A stretch of DNA of 64,000 bases from Sideroxyarcus sp045866275 (lineage in GTDB: Bacteria; Pseudomonadota; Gammaproteobacteria; Burkholderiales; Gallionellaceae), in assembly GCA_045866275.1 (NCBI GenBank), contig BAAFRX010000007.1, forward strand, positions 33,077 to 97,076, read 5' to 3'. The notes under the pieces are model-generated. The model was not told the DNA's origin and did not search any database. It saw only the letters and a list, made by a program, of their open reading frames with translations. Every line of letters begins with the position of its first letter. Within the stretch, counting starts at the first letter, position 1. Made by a program: the position numbers and the translations under genes. Positions 44,064 through 54,564 of the stretch are shown piece after piece.

Positions 44064-45479
44064 ATGTCCAAAACAGCCTCCGACGTTCTGAAGATGATCA
44101 AGGAGCAAGGCATCAAATTCGTTGATCTGCGTTTTACCGACACCCGCGGCAAGGAGCAGCACGTGGGCATGCCGGTCAGTGCGGTCGATATGAGCAAATT
44201 CGAGGAAGGCCACGCCTTCGATGGCTCATCCATCGCCGGCTGGAAAGGGATTCAGGCATCCGACATGCTGCTGATGCCGGATCCTGACTCTGTCTATCTC
44301 GATCCCTTTTTCGAAGAACCCACCCTGGTCATGACCTGCGACGTGATCGAGCCCACCGACGGCAAGGGCTATGACCGTGACCCGCGCTCCATCGCCAAAC
44401 GCGCAGAGGCTTATCTGAAATCGACCGGCATCGGCGACACCGCCTTTTTCGGTCCGGAACCCGAATTTTTCATCTTTGATTCGGTGCAGTGGCATGTCGA
44501 TATGTCGGGCTGCTCGCTCAAGATCAATTCCGAAGAAGCGGCCTGGTCGTCCGGCGAAAGTTTCGAAGGTGGCAACACCGGACACCGCCCGATGGTGAAG
44601 GGCGGCTATTTCCCGGTTCCGCCGGTGGATAGCCTGAACGACATCCGCGCCGCAATGGTCCTCGCGCTGGAAGAAATCGGCATCCCGGTCGAAGTCCATC
44701 ACCATGAGGTCGCGACTGCCGGCCAATGCGAGCTGGGCACCAAGTTCACCACGCTGGTGAAGCGCGCAGACTGGACCCAGACCCTGAAATATGTGGTGCA
44801 AAACGTGGCCCACCAATATGGCAAGACGGCCACTTTCATGCCCAAGCCCATCGTCGGAGACAACGGTTCCGGCATGCACGTGCACCAGTCGCTCTGGAAG
44901 GACGGCAAGAACACGTTTGCCGGCAACGGTTATGCCGGCCTGTCCGAAACCGCGCTGTACTACATCGGCGGCGTCATCAAGCACGCCAAGGCGCTGAATG
45001 CGATCACCAATCCGAGCACCAACTCGTACAAACGTCTGGTCCCGCACTATGAAGCGCCGGTGAAAATGGCCTATTCGGCAAAAAACCGTTCCGCGTCCAT
45101 CCGCATTCCGCACGTGGCGAGCGATAAGGCGCGCCGCGTCGAGACCCGCTTCCCGGATCCGACCGCGAATCCTTATCTGTGTTTCTCCGCGCTGATGATG
45201 GCCGGTCTGGATGGCATCCAGAACAAGATTCACCCCGGCGATCCGGCTGACAAGAACCTGTACGACTTGCCGCCGGAAGAGGATGCCAAGATCCCAACCG
45301 TGTGTGCTTCGCTGGATGAAGCACTGGCCGCGCTGGACAAGGATCGCGAGTTTCTGACCCGTGGCGGCGTGTTCTCCAACGACTTCCTCGATGCCTTCAT
45401 CGAGTTGAAGATGGACGAAGTGAACAAGATCCGCATGACTACCCATCCGGTCGAGTTCGACATGTACTACAGCCTCTGA
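44064..45479 (+). CDS. glnA: Glutamine synthetase type I
   Basis: 471 residues from ATG 44064 (GGGAG upstream). Motifs are FDGSSIAGWKGI, the catalytic FFGPEPEFFIFD, GDNGSGMHVHQSLWKDG and NRSASIRIP. Tyr400 in NLYDLPPEE is the adenylylation site of GSI-beta enzymes. It assimilates ammonium. A sigma-54 promoter upstream and a strong terminator downstream make it a single-gene unit, controlled by the NtrBC pair encoded 0.6 kb later. Confidence 0.98.
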   Translation: MSKTASDVLKMIKEQGIKFVDLRFTDTRGKEQHVGMPVSAVDMSKFEEGHAFDGSSIAGWKGIQASDMLLMPDPDSVYLDPFFEEPTLVMTCDVIEPTDGKGYDRDPRSIAKRAEAYLKSTGIGDTAFFGPEPEFFIFDSVQWHVDMSGCSLKINSEEAAWSSGESFEGGNTGHRPMVKGGYFPVPPVDSLNDIRAAMVLALEEIGIPVEVHHHEVATAGQCELGTKFTTLVKRADWTQTLKYVVQNVAHQYGKTATFMPKPIVGDNGSGMHVHQSLWKDGKNTFAGNGYAGLSETALYYIGGVIKHAKALNAITNPSTNSYKRLVPHYEAPVKMAYSAKNRSASIRIPHVASDKARRVETRFPDPTANPYLCFSALMMAGLDGIQNKIHPGDPADKNLYDLPPEEDAKIPTVCASLDEALAALDKDREFLTRGGVFSNDFLDAFIELKMDEVNKIRMTTHPVEFDMYYSL

Positions 45480-45497
45480 TTTTCCGGGGGGTGTTGC

Positions 45498-45530
45498 AGA
45501 AACGGAGCCCGCGCGGCTCCGTTTCTTTTT
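45498..45530 (+). terminator. Strong intrinsic terminator after glnA
   Basis: A perfect 12-bp stem, AGAAACGGAGCC (45498-45509) with GGCTCCGTTTCT (45515-45526), has a 5-nt loop and ends in a T run. It begins 19 bp after the glnA stop. Confidence 0.93.
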
Positions 45531-45592
45531 GTGGTTTGTCACCTGTCCAGCCTTAACCTATACTCCACCCCATCCTGTTTCGAGGTCTGACC

Positions 45593-46069
45593 ATGAAACT
45601 GCTTCCCCTGTCGATCCTGTGCGGCACGCTTGCGTTCAGTGCCATCGCGCATGCGGAAATCTACAAACTCGTGGGCAAGGACGGGCGCGTGACCTATTCG
45701 AGCGAGCCGGTCAAGGGCGCGCGCAAACTCCAGCTTGACCCCCTGAACACCATGCCCTCTTCCAAAGCCAGGACACGCGAGACGTCCAGCGAATTCGCGC
45801 GCGTGGATAAGGAAACGCAAAACCAGCGGGACGACCGGCGCCGCAAGATCCTCGAAGATGAACTATCCAGCGAACAAGCGGCCCTGCAGGCGGCACGCGA
45901 AAAGCTGCAGGTAGCGCAGGACACCCCCATGGTCTATCGGAACGCCAATGGACAAACATTCCGCAATGTCGCCAAGTATGAAGAAAACGTTCGTCTCGCA
46001 CAGGAAGCAGTGAAGGCTCACGAAGAAAACATCAAGGCGCTGCAGACTGAACTGGCAAACCTCAAGTAA
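45593..46069 (+). CDS. DUF4124-domain exported protein with coiled coil
   Basis: 158 residues. Signal peptide MKLLPLSILCGTLAFSAIAHA is followed by the DUF4124 segment EIYKLVGKDGRVTYSSEPVKG and a long charged helix rich in Glu, Arg and Gln (about 60-158). It is probably periplasmic. Function is unknown. It lies 12 bp before ntrB, suggesting co-transcription, and is a shorter paralogue of the protein at 27295. Confidence 0.83.
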   Translation: MKLLPLSILCGTLAFSAIAHAEIYKLVGKDGRVTYSSEPVKGARKLQLDPLNTMPSSKARTRETSSEFARVDKETQNQRDDRRRKILEDELSSEQAALQAAREKLQVAQDTPMVYRNANGQTFRNVAKYEENVRLAQEAVKAHEENIKALQTELANLK

Positions 46070-46081
46070 AACCGGGTTGGC

Positions 46082-47178
46082 ATGTTTTCTGCTGCTGTCC
46101 CCGACATGAACCGCCTGCCCCTTAACAACACCCCCGTTCCCGGTCTGGAAACCCTGGCGACTGCCGTCATGTTGCTGGACGAGCAGTCGCGCATCGTCTT
46201 CCTCAACCCGGCCGCCGAGCACCTGTTCGAGATCAGCCATAGCAATCTGCTGGGCCACCCTTTGCAGTCCGCATTTACCCTCGCCGACCAGCTTTTCAGT
46301 GCGATCCGGTCGGCACTGGCCAACCACGCCAGCCATATCGAACACGATCTGACTTTGGGAACGCACACCCTCGGCCACAAGTTGCACCTGAGTTGCACCG
46401 TGACCCCGCTGCAACTGCCTCCCTATGCACTGCTGCTGGAATTCCACGCCATCGAGCGCCCGCTCAAACTGGCGCGCGAGGAGCAGATGCACGACCAGAC
46501 CCAGGCCAACCGTCTGCTGTTGCGGAATCTGGCGCACGAAATCAAGAATCCACTGGGCGGAATCCGCGGCGCGGCCCAGTTGCTGGAACAGGAACTGGAG
46601 CGGCCTGCTCTGCGCGAATACACCCAGGTCGTGATTCAGGAAGCAGACCGCCTGCGGACGTTGATGGAAAAACTGCTCACACCGCAACAGGCGCCCCATT
46701 TCAGTGCACTCAACATCCATGAAGTGCTCGAACGGGTACGCAGTGTCGTAATGGCCGAAATGCCGGAGGAATTGCTGATCCAGCGCGATTACGATTTGAG
46801 TCTGCCGGAACTGGACGGCGACAAGGAGCAACTGATCCAGGTCGTGCTCAACATCGTGCGCAATGCGGCACAGGCCATGCAAGGCAAAGGCAGGATCATA
46901 TTACGCACCCGCATCGCGCGCCAGGTGACGTTGATGAAAAAACGCCATCGCCTGGCGATTGCCGTGCAGATCATCGACAACGGCCCCGGTATTCCGCGCC
47001 ATCTGCACGACACGATCTTCTATCCGCTGGTCTCCGGCCGCGCCGACGGCCATGGACTGGGGCTGACCTTGGCACAGGATTTCGTCAGCCGCCATCAGGG
47101 CAGCATCGAATTTGAAAGCGAACCCGGGCGCACCTGCTTTACGGTCATGCTCCCGCTCAATCCTTTGGAAAATAAATC

Positions 47179-47182
<4 letters not shown>
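46082..47182 (+). CDS. glnL: Nitrogen regulation sensor histidine kinase NtrB
   Basis: 366 residues. An N-terminal PAS domain (about 20-120) is followed by the phosphoacceptor His152 in NLAHEIKNPLGGIRGAAQLL, and the ATPase boxes NIVRNAAQAM, DNGPGIP and GHGLGLTLAQ. No membrane helix is present, so it is cytosolic, as expected. It would phosphorylate or dephosphorylate NtrC under PII control. The stop overlaps the ntrC start. ATG 46109 is an alternative start. Confidence 0.95.
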
Positions 47183-48582
<1,400 letters not shown>

Positions 48583-48584
48583 AA

Positions 48585-48654
48585 TGTGGGTCGGGTTTTA
48601 ACCCGACAGAGAACTGCAAAATATCGACCAAGTCGGGTTAAAACCCGACCCACA
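48585..48654. repeat. Interspersed long inverted repeat between ntrC and a minus-strand gene
   Basis: Two perfect 23-bp inverted arms occupy 48585-48607 and 48632-48654. Each contains the palindrome GTCGGGTTTTAACCCGAC or its complement; the spacer is 24 bp. The arms are the same sequence as the left half of the repeat at 42086. It starts 2 bp after the ntrC stop and lies between convergent genes. Confidence 0.88.
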
Positions 48655-48662
48655 AATTCACC

Positions 48663-48863
48663 TCAACGCTTCAGAAATTTTGTATCGGTTGGCGACTTCC
48701 CTCCAACCTCGCCCGCTTTGTTCTGCTTCTGACGGTTCTTGCGCTCGTCCGCAAAACGAAAACGCCCCGCCAGCACGCAGCCTTTCATGCCGATGTCACA
48801 AGGCCGATTCAGTACCTTCTGGCACTTGCCATCCAGCTCGTGCGGACAGCCCCAGCCGCCCAC
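48663..48863 (-). CDS. Small cysteine-rich conserved-looking protein
   Basis: 66 residues from a GTG start 4 bp after the phnA stop. The first half has a distinctive cysteine pattern: WGCPHELDGKCQKV, then RPCDIGMKGCVLAGRFRF, with four Cys that could bind metal. The second half is basic. I believe proteins of this pattern occur in other proteobacteria, but I recall no assigned function. There is no strong ribosome binding site, so coupling to phnA is likely. Confidence 0.65.
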   Translation of the reverse strand: MGGWGCPHELDGKCQKVLNRPCDIGMKGCVLAGRFRFADERKNRQKQNKAGEVGGKSPTDTKFLKR

Positions 48864-48867
48864 GGCA

Positions 48868-49206
48868 TCAGGCTTTCTTGACGAATTCGGATTTCAGCGA
48901 CATGGAACCGATGCCGTCGATCTTGCAGTCGATGTCGTGGTCGCCATCCACCAGACGGATGTTCTTCACTTTGGTGCCGACCTTCACCACCGAAGACGAG
49001 CCCTTGATCTTCAGGTCCTTGATGACTGTGATGGTGTCGCCGTCATTCAGAACCGTGCCGAAGGCATCCTTGAACACCTTCTTTTCTTCGACTGCCTCGG
49101 CAGCGACCTTGGGCCATTCGTGTGCGCACTCGGGGCAGACGTAGTTATCGCCGTCTTCGTAGGTGAAAGAGGAGTTACATTTTGGGCACAGCGGTAAATC
49201 TGACAT
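48868..49206 (-). CDS. phnA: PhnA/YjdM-family zinc-ribbon protein
   Basis: 112 residues from ATG 49206 (E. coli 111). An N-terminal zinc ribbon uses Cys7, Cys10, Cys24 and Cys27 (LCPKC...YVCPEC). The C-terminal domain includes DGDTITVIKDLKIKGSS and the ending MSLKSEFVKKA, both typical. Despite its name, the family has no proven phosphonate role. The longer frame to 49290 adds unrelated residues. Confidence 0.92.
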   Translation of the reverse strand: MSDLPLCPKCNSSFTYEDGDNYVCPECAHEWPKVAAEAVEEKKVFKDAFGTVLNDGDTITVIKDLKIKGSSSVVKVGTKVKNIRLVDGDHDIDCKIDGIGSMSLKSEFVKKA

Positions 49207-49298
49207 AATATTTCCTGTTAAACGAATGTTTTTGGTGGTGATCGGTTCGAACTTGGATTTCTCAGCCACACTTGATTCAAGCCAAAGCATTGGCAGAT

Positions 49299-51908
49299 TC
49301 AGTTCAATTTCTTGGCGGCCTTTTTCGTTATGGGCCTGGATTGGACCGCTTCAGATGCAGTGCTTCTCTTTCTTAAGGCAGTCTTGGGTTTCGCCGCCGC
49401 TTTTGCTTGGGTGGTCTTGGGCACGGCTTTCTTTGTTGCCGGCTTTTTCGCGCCCCTGGCTTTGCCTGTCCCACCTTTCGCGGCTTTGGCGGCGATCAAT
49501 TCCAGTGCTTCTTCCAGTGTCACGGCTTCCGGGGTTACATCCTTGGGTAAGGTAGCGTTCACTTTGCCGTGGCGTGCGTAAGGGCCGTAGCGACCGCTGC
49601 AGATTTCCACGGGAGTTTTGTCATCAGGATGCTCACCCAGCGTGCGCAACACGGTGTTGCCGCTGGTTTTGGCTTGCGCCAGCAGTTCCACGGCGCGGTC
49701 TAGCGCGATGTCGAAGATGTTGTCGGTGCGCGGGATGGATTTGAACTTGCCGTCATGCCCGATGTAGGGGCCGAAGCGACCGATGTTGACGATGACCTTC
49801 TTGCCGGATTCCGGGTGCAGACCTAGGTCGCGCGGCAAGGAAAGCAGCTTCAGGGCATGGGAGAGATCGGCTTGTTCCAGCGGCAATTCCTTGGGCCAGG
49901 ACACGCGTTTGGGCTTGGCTTTCTCGCCCTCCACCACTTCGCCTAGCTGCACGTAAGGGCCGTAAGGGCCGCGCAACAGCAGCACCAACTGTTGGGTCTC
50001 GGGGTGTTTGCCCAATTCTTTGCGCGCTTCGCCCGCATCCTCTTCGCCGCCCAGGCTGCGAGTGAAATCGCACTCGGGGTAGCCGGTGCAACCGATGAAA
50101 CTGCCGCGCTTGCCGAGACGTTTGGACAGGGGTTTGCCGCACTTGGGGCAGGCCTCTTCCAATATCTCGGTGCCGGGACGATCGACGTCTTTTTTATCGA
50201 CGATGAGCTGGTTGAAGCCCTTCCAGAAGGCATCGAGAACGGGGATCCAATCGCGCTTGCCCTCGGACACCTCGTCCAGTTCATCTTCCAAGTTCGCGGT
50301 GAAACCGTAGTCCACATAGCGCGTGAAATGTTCGGTCAGGAACTTGATCACGACGCGGCCCACGTCGGTGGGCATGAAGCGTTTCTTGTCCAGCGTGGCG
50401 TATTCGCGCGCCTGCAGCGTGGAGATGATGGTGGCGTAGGTGGAAGGACGGCCGATGCCATGCTCCTCAAGTGTTTTCACCAGACTGGCTTCGGAGTAGC
50501 GTGGCGGAGGCTGGGTAAAGTGCTGCTCACCGTAAAGTTTATCCAACGGTAGAACGTCACCTTCGTTGAGAGGCGGCAATTTTGCGCTGTCTTCTTCCTC
50601 GGCGTCGTCCACGTCTTCCATGTACACGCCGATAAAACCGGGGAACACCAAAGTCTGGCCGGAAGCACGGAATAGCGTGTCGTCGCTGGAGAGACGGATA
50701 TCGACGCTGACGGTGTCGAAGCGCGCGGGCGCCATCTGGCATGCCAGCGTGCGCTTCCACACCATTTCGTACAGGCGCATCTGGTCAATGTTCAAGTGGT
50801 CGCGCAGGCTGTCCGGTGTGCGCAGGATGGAAGTCGGGCGAATCGCCTCGTGTGCTTCCTGTGCGTTTTTGGACTTGCTTTTGTACAGCGGCTGTTTGGC
50901 GGGCAAATACTCGCCGTCGAAGGTGTCCTTGATGTACTGCCGTATTTCGGCGACGGCCTCGTTTGCCAGATTCACCGAGTCGGTACGCATGTAGGTGATG
51001 AGGCCGACCGTCTGGCCGCCAATATCGACACCCTCGTACAACGACTGTGCGGTGCGCATGGTGCGCTCGGAAGTCATTCCCAGCTTGCGCACCGCTTCCT
51101 GCTGCAGGGTTGAGGTGGTGAACGGCGCGGATGGGCTGCGCTGTTTGCCCTTTTTCTCCACGCGCACCACTTTGGGCGGCAACTTGGCGCCAGCGAGCTT
51201 GGCGTGAATGGCGTCATAGTCAGCTTTTCCGGCAATTGTCAGCTGTTCCAGCTTTTTGCCTTGGAATTGGAACAATTTTGCGGTAAATGGAATTTTGTTT
51301 TTCTGGCTGTCCAGATGCACCGTCCAGTATTCCTGCGACTTGAACTTCTCAATTTCCAGCTCGCGCTCGACAATCAGCCGCAACGCCGGGCTTTGCACGC
51401 GGCCGGCAGAAAGGCCCGGACGAATCTTGCGCCACAGCAGCGGCGACAGGTTGAAGCCCACCAGATAGTCCAGCGCGCGCCGCGCCTGTTGCGCATTCAC
51501 CAGCGGCATCGCAATCTCGCGCGGGTGCGCGACCGCTTCCTGCACTGCCGATTGCGTGATTTCGTAGAACACCACGCGCTTCATGGTTTTGCCTTTGAGT
51601 GCGCGCTTACCTTTCAGCAATTCCGAGATATGCCATGCGATCGCCTCACCTTCCCGATCCGGGTCGGGTGCGAGCAGGATCATATCGGCCGCAGCGGCGG
51701 CCTTGGCGATGGCATCCACATGTTTGGCGTTGCGCGCGATGGTCTCGTACTTCATCGCGAAGTTGTGCTCGACATCAACGGCGCCGTTCTTTGGCACGAG
51801 GTCGCGCACATGGCCGTACGAGGCCAACACCTCAAAATCCTTGCCCAAATATTTTTTCAGCGTCTTGGCCTTGGCTGGCGACTCGACGATCAGCAGGTTT
51901 TTTGGCAT
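49299..51908 (-). CDS. topA: DNA topoisomerase I
   Basis: 869 residues. The Toprim domain has LLIVESPAKAKTLKKYLG and PDPDREGEAIAWH (81-93). The active-site tyrosine is Tyr306 in GLITYMRTDS. One four-Cys zinc motif (CPKCGKPLSKR...GCTGYPECDF) remains near residue 590; later repeats (RFGPYIGHDG, RYGPYARHGK) lack cysteines. A Lys/Ala-rich tail ends the protein. It relaxes negative supercoils, opposing the gyrase encoded at 2060. smg lies 6 bp upstream. Confidence 0.97.
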   Translation of the reverse strand: MPKNLLIVESPAKAKTLKKYLGKDFEVLASYGHVRDLVPKNGAVDVEHNFAMKYETIARNAKHVDAIAKAAAAADMILLAPDPDREGEAIAWHISELLKGKRALKGKTMKRVVFYEITQSAVQEAVAHPREIAMPLVNAQQARRALDYLVGFNLSPLLWRKIRPGLSAGRVQSPALRLIVERELEIEKFKSQEYWTVHLDSQKNKIPFTAKLFQFQGKKLEQLTIAGKADYDAIHAKLAGAKLPPKVVRVEKKGKQRSPSAPFTTSTLQQEAVRKLGMTSERTMRTAQSLYEGVDIGGQTVGLITYMRTDSVNLANEAVAEIRQYIKDTFDGEYLPAKQPLYKSKSKNAQEAHEAIRPTSILRTPDSLRDHLNIDQMRLYEMVWKRTLACQMAPARFDTVSVDIRLSSDDTLFRASGQTLVFPGFIGVYMEDVDDAEEEDSAKLPPLNEGDVLPLDKLYGEQHFTQPPPRYSEASLVKTLEEHGIGRPSTYATIISTLQAREYATLDKKRFMPTDVGRVVIKFLTEHFTRYVDYGFTANLEDELDEVSEGKRDWIPVLDAFWKGFNQLIVDKKDVDRPGTEILEEACPKCGKPLSKRLGKRGSFIGCTGYPECDFTRSLGGEEDAGEARKELGKHPETQQLVLLLRGPYGPYVQLGEVVEGEKAKPKRVSWPKELPLEQADLSHALKLLSLPRDLGLHPESGKKVIVNIGRFGPYIGHDGKFKSIPRTDNIFDIALDRAVELLAQAKTSGNTVLRTLGEHPDDKTPVEICSGRYGPYARHGKVNATLPKDVTPEAVTLEEALELIAAKAAKGGTGKARGAKKPATKKAVPKTTQAKAAAKPKTALRKRSTASEAVQSRPITKKAAKKLN

Positions 51909-51914
51909 GGGCGA

Positions 51915-52370
51915 TTAGTGGATTTGGGTGGCGTCTGCCGGGGTGAGCAAGTCTTCGATCAACAGGGGATCCAGATCGTCATGCTGATTCCAGAGCACCA
52001 TCAAAGCGATCAATTTCACTTTGTCCAGGGAAAGCTTGTCGCGTCCCAAGGCCATGACACGGTCGATAATCATTTCACGCTCGATCGGAGTGATGATCTT
52101 GTTGTGTTCCCAAAAGGAGATGAAGCGCAAACCCTCCTCGCTGACGCGCTGGGCCTCGAAGCTGGTATAGCAACGCAGACCGCCTTGGTTGATGGATTCC
52201 GGGTAGGTTGCGGCAGAAAGTTCCCGTAATCCAGACAACCAGGCAAGCGCCTGATGGATGTCGTCTTCTTCAAATCCGGCCGCGCTTAACTTGGCGGAAA
52301 GCCGGTCAGATTCGGGGTAGCTGCCCGCGTCAGAGTAACTCTCGAACAAATAAATCAAAATATCGAACAT
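51915..52370 (-). CDS. smg: Smg family protein (DUF494)
   Basis: 151 residues beginning MFDILIYLFESY, with the family pattern of an acidic all-helical protein (GFEEDDIHQALAWLSGL) and RVMALGRDKLSLDKVKLIAL. Function is unknown. It is regularly found between dprA and topA in beta- and gammaproteobacteria, exactly as here, with 6-8 bp gaps on both sides. Confidence 0.93.
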   Translation of the reverse strand: MFDILIYLFESYSDAGSYPESDRLSAKLSAAGFEEDDIHQALAWLSGLRELSAATYPESINQGGLRCYTSFEAQRVSEEGLRFISFWEHNKIITPIEREMIIDRVMALGRDKLSLDKVKLIALMVLWNQHDDLDPLLIEDLLTPADATQIH

Positions 52371-52378
52371 GGAGGAAT

Positions 52379-53446
52379 TCAGTTGATCCGTTGATAGCGC
52401 CCGCCGGGCAGAGTTGTAATTGCGCCTTCCAGCTCAAGTTGTAACAGGATGGCGGATAGCTCCGATATCGTCAAGCCGCTGCGCTGGGCAAGTGTTTCGC
52501 CATCGACCGGATCGAAGCCGAGATAATTGAACAAGGAATGCTGCAAGGGCTGGGAAGTCACAGCGGCTTTGGGGTGGTAACCCAGTTCTTCCAAAATATC
52601 CTGGGCACCTTCGACCAGTTTGGCGCCCTGCTTGATTAAACTGTGGCATCCCTTGGATTGGGGCGAATGGATGGAGCCGGGGATGGCAAAAACATCACGC
52701 CCCTGCTCCAGCGCCATGCGTGCGGTAATCAGCGAGCCGCTTTGCAATCCCGCTTCGACCACCAGGCAGCCGAGGCTCAAGCCGCTGATGATGCGGTTGC
52801 GGCGCGGAAAGTTTGCCGGTAAGGGCGGGGTCCCCAGCGGAAACTCTGAAATGATGCAGCCCTGTTGCGCCAGCGCGTGCGCCAGTTCGCGATTGGATGC
52901 GGGATAAACCTTGTCCAGTCCTGTTCCCACCACGGCGAGACTGGCGCCTGCCGCTTGCAGACCCCCGCGGTGGGCAGCGGCATCAATGCCTTGCGCCAGG
53001 CCGCTGATGATACAAAGACCGGATTCGGATGCGGCTCTGGCAAAAGCTTCCGCATTGCGGATACCTTGTGCCGTCGCGTTCCGGCTTCCCACGATGGCAA
53101 GGGAAGGTCGGTTGAGCAGATCGAGCCGCCCTTTGACGTATAACAACAACGGAGGATCGGGGATGTTCAGCAGCGCCTGGGGGAAATCATCGTCCGCAAT
53201 AGTGAGAATGCGGTTGAGCGGGTCATCCAGCCAGTTTGCAGCCTGGGCGATGGCAGCTTCATCCAATTCTTCGCCGATGGCGCGAGCCACAGGTTGCTTG
53301 ACGTAGTGTGAAAGAGAGTAAACAGATTGTTGCAGCACGGCGGTGGGTGAACCGAACGCCTGCAACAGTTTGCGCAGGCCCTCGCTGCCCAGTCCCGAAA
53401 CGTGGCACAGCCTGAGCCAGTCGGTCAGGCCGGGTTCAAGCGCCAT
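52379..53446 (-). CDS. dprA: DNA-processing protein DprA
   Basis: 355 residues. An N-terminal SAM-like part is followed by the Rossmann-fold core with AIVGSRNATAQGIRNAEAFA, SGLAQGIDAAAHRGGL and VVEAGLQSGSLITARMALEQ. A winged-helix C terminus follows (QRSGLTISELSAILLQLELE). It loads RecA on incoming single-stranded DNA during transformation. Start and stop touch the LysM gene and smg. Confidence 0.95.
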   Translation of the reverse strand: MALEPGLTDWLRLCHVSGLGSEGLRKLLQAFGSPTAVLQQSVYSLSHYVKQPVARAIGEELDEAAIAQAANWLDDPLNRILTIADDDFPQALLNIPDPPLLLYVKGRLDLLNRPSLAIVGSRNATAQGIRNAEAFARAASESGLCIISGLAQGIDAAAHRGGLQAAGASLAVVGTGLDKVYPASNRELAHALAQQGCIISEFPLGTPPLPANFPRRNRIISGLSLGCLVVEAGLQSGSLITARMALEQGRDVFAIPGSIHSPQSKGCHSLIKQGAKLVEGAQDILEELGYHPKAAVTSQPLQHSLFNYLGFDPVDGETLAQRSGLTISELSAILLQLELEGAITTLPGGRYQRIN

Positions 53447-54475
53447 TTATTCCGGGTTGCGCGCGCTGTCGAGCAATTGCACGGGCAGCTTTGTTTCAAG
53501 CACAAGCGCATAGGAGACTTTATTGAATACCCGGAACGCCATGACCAGGCCATAACGCATATCGGGCAAGTTGATGTTGGGGGTGAACCAGCCCTTGGTT
53601 TTGAGCACCTCTCCTTTTTGATAGAGGGCGAAAACATGGCCGGCTTCAACCCCGTCACGCCGCCCCTTGTTCAGGGTGATGACAGAATACTGGCCTGCCT
53701 GCTGGACGCCGCCATAGATTGAAATGACCTTGGCTGAAATCTGATTTTGCGGCGCGTGGGGGACGAAATCCGCCGCGTATCCGGAAGCAGCCTGGGCAAA
53801 ATAATCGCCCTTGTTGATTTCCAGAACGGCATTGGTGATGCGCAGGGTGCTGGGATCGCCAAATTTTTCGACGGAGGCATCGCCGAGATACAGCACTTCC
53901 TGGCCCAGTACTTCGTCAGTGTCAGGATCGACAAATTCGACATTAGGTCGATAGATCTGCCATTGCAACCCATGGTTTGTTGGCATGTTCTGTGCGTAGG
54001 CCACATCGTTCGCTGAAAGGAGTTGGCGCTGTTCATAGGTGCCGACCAACTTGGGGGCGGATTCAAGCTCTTCGTTTTCCACCGCCAAAGGGCGTCCAAG
54101 GAACGGTCTAATCGTGTTGAGTGAAATGGCCGGAATCGCTTCTGAATTTTGTGCAACGACACGAATTTTTGGTTCGAGTTTTACCGGATCGGCAGGGGGG
54201 GGAGCGGGCGCATTGACGGTCAGCTGGCCCGTATTTCGATCGAGGTAAACCACATCGCCCGGGTAAATCCAGTGCGGGTCCTTGATGGCCTCCTTGTTCA
54301 GCGCCCAGATTTCCGGCCACTTCCACGGATCCCGGAAAAAGCGGGAAGAAATATCCCAGAGGGTGTCCCCCTTCACCACCACATAGCGGTCGGGAGCATC
54401 TTCGCGGATTTGCAGCACGTCAGCGGAGGCGAGAATGGGCAACAGGAGACAAATCAGCGATATAATCTTGCGCAT
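53447..54475 (-). CDS. LysM-domain exported protein
   Basis: 342 residues from ATG 54475. Signal peptide MRKIISLICLLLPILASA is followed by one LysM domain (about 30-80: YVVVKGDTLWDISSRFF and IYPGDVVYL), then a ~250-residue domain of unknown fold. The family is the peptidoglycan-binding LysM protein usually encoded upstream of dprA and opposite def. It is probably periplasmic. Longer frames to 54538 are unlikely. Confidence 0.9.
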   Translation of the reverse strand: MRKIISLICLLLPILASADVLQIREDAPDRYVVVKGDTLWDISSRFFRDPWKWPEIWALNKEAIKDPHWIYPGDVVYLDRNTGQLTVNAPAPPPADPVKLEPKIRVVAQNSEAIPAISLNTIRPFLGRPLAVENEELESAPKLVGTYEQRQLLSANDVAYAQNMPTNHGLQWQIYRPNVEFVDPDTDEVLGQEVLYLGDASVEKFGDPSTLRITNAVLEINKGDYFAQAASGYAADFVPHAPQNQISAKVISIYGGVQQAGQYSVITLNKGRRDGVEAGHVFALYQKGEVLKTKGWFTPNINLPDMRYGLVMAFRVFNKVSYALVLETKLPVQLLDSARNPE

Positions 54476-54502
54476 GGAAAACCCCGGCAAAGTAATGGAA
54501 TG

Positions 54503-54523
54503 CGGTGCAAAGTTTGTGCACCG
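54503..54523. promoter_or_regulatory. Inverted repeat in the LysM/def divergent region
   Basis: CGGTGCA (54503-54509) and TGCACCG (54517-54523) are perfect inverted arms with 7 bp between. The 21-bp site lies midway between two divergent genes and has operator-like symmetry. No T tract follows, so it is not a terminator. Confidence 0.45.
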
Positions 54524-54564
54524 GTTTAAATTCTGCATCTAGTCTATTCAGTTGGCAAGCATTT

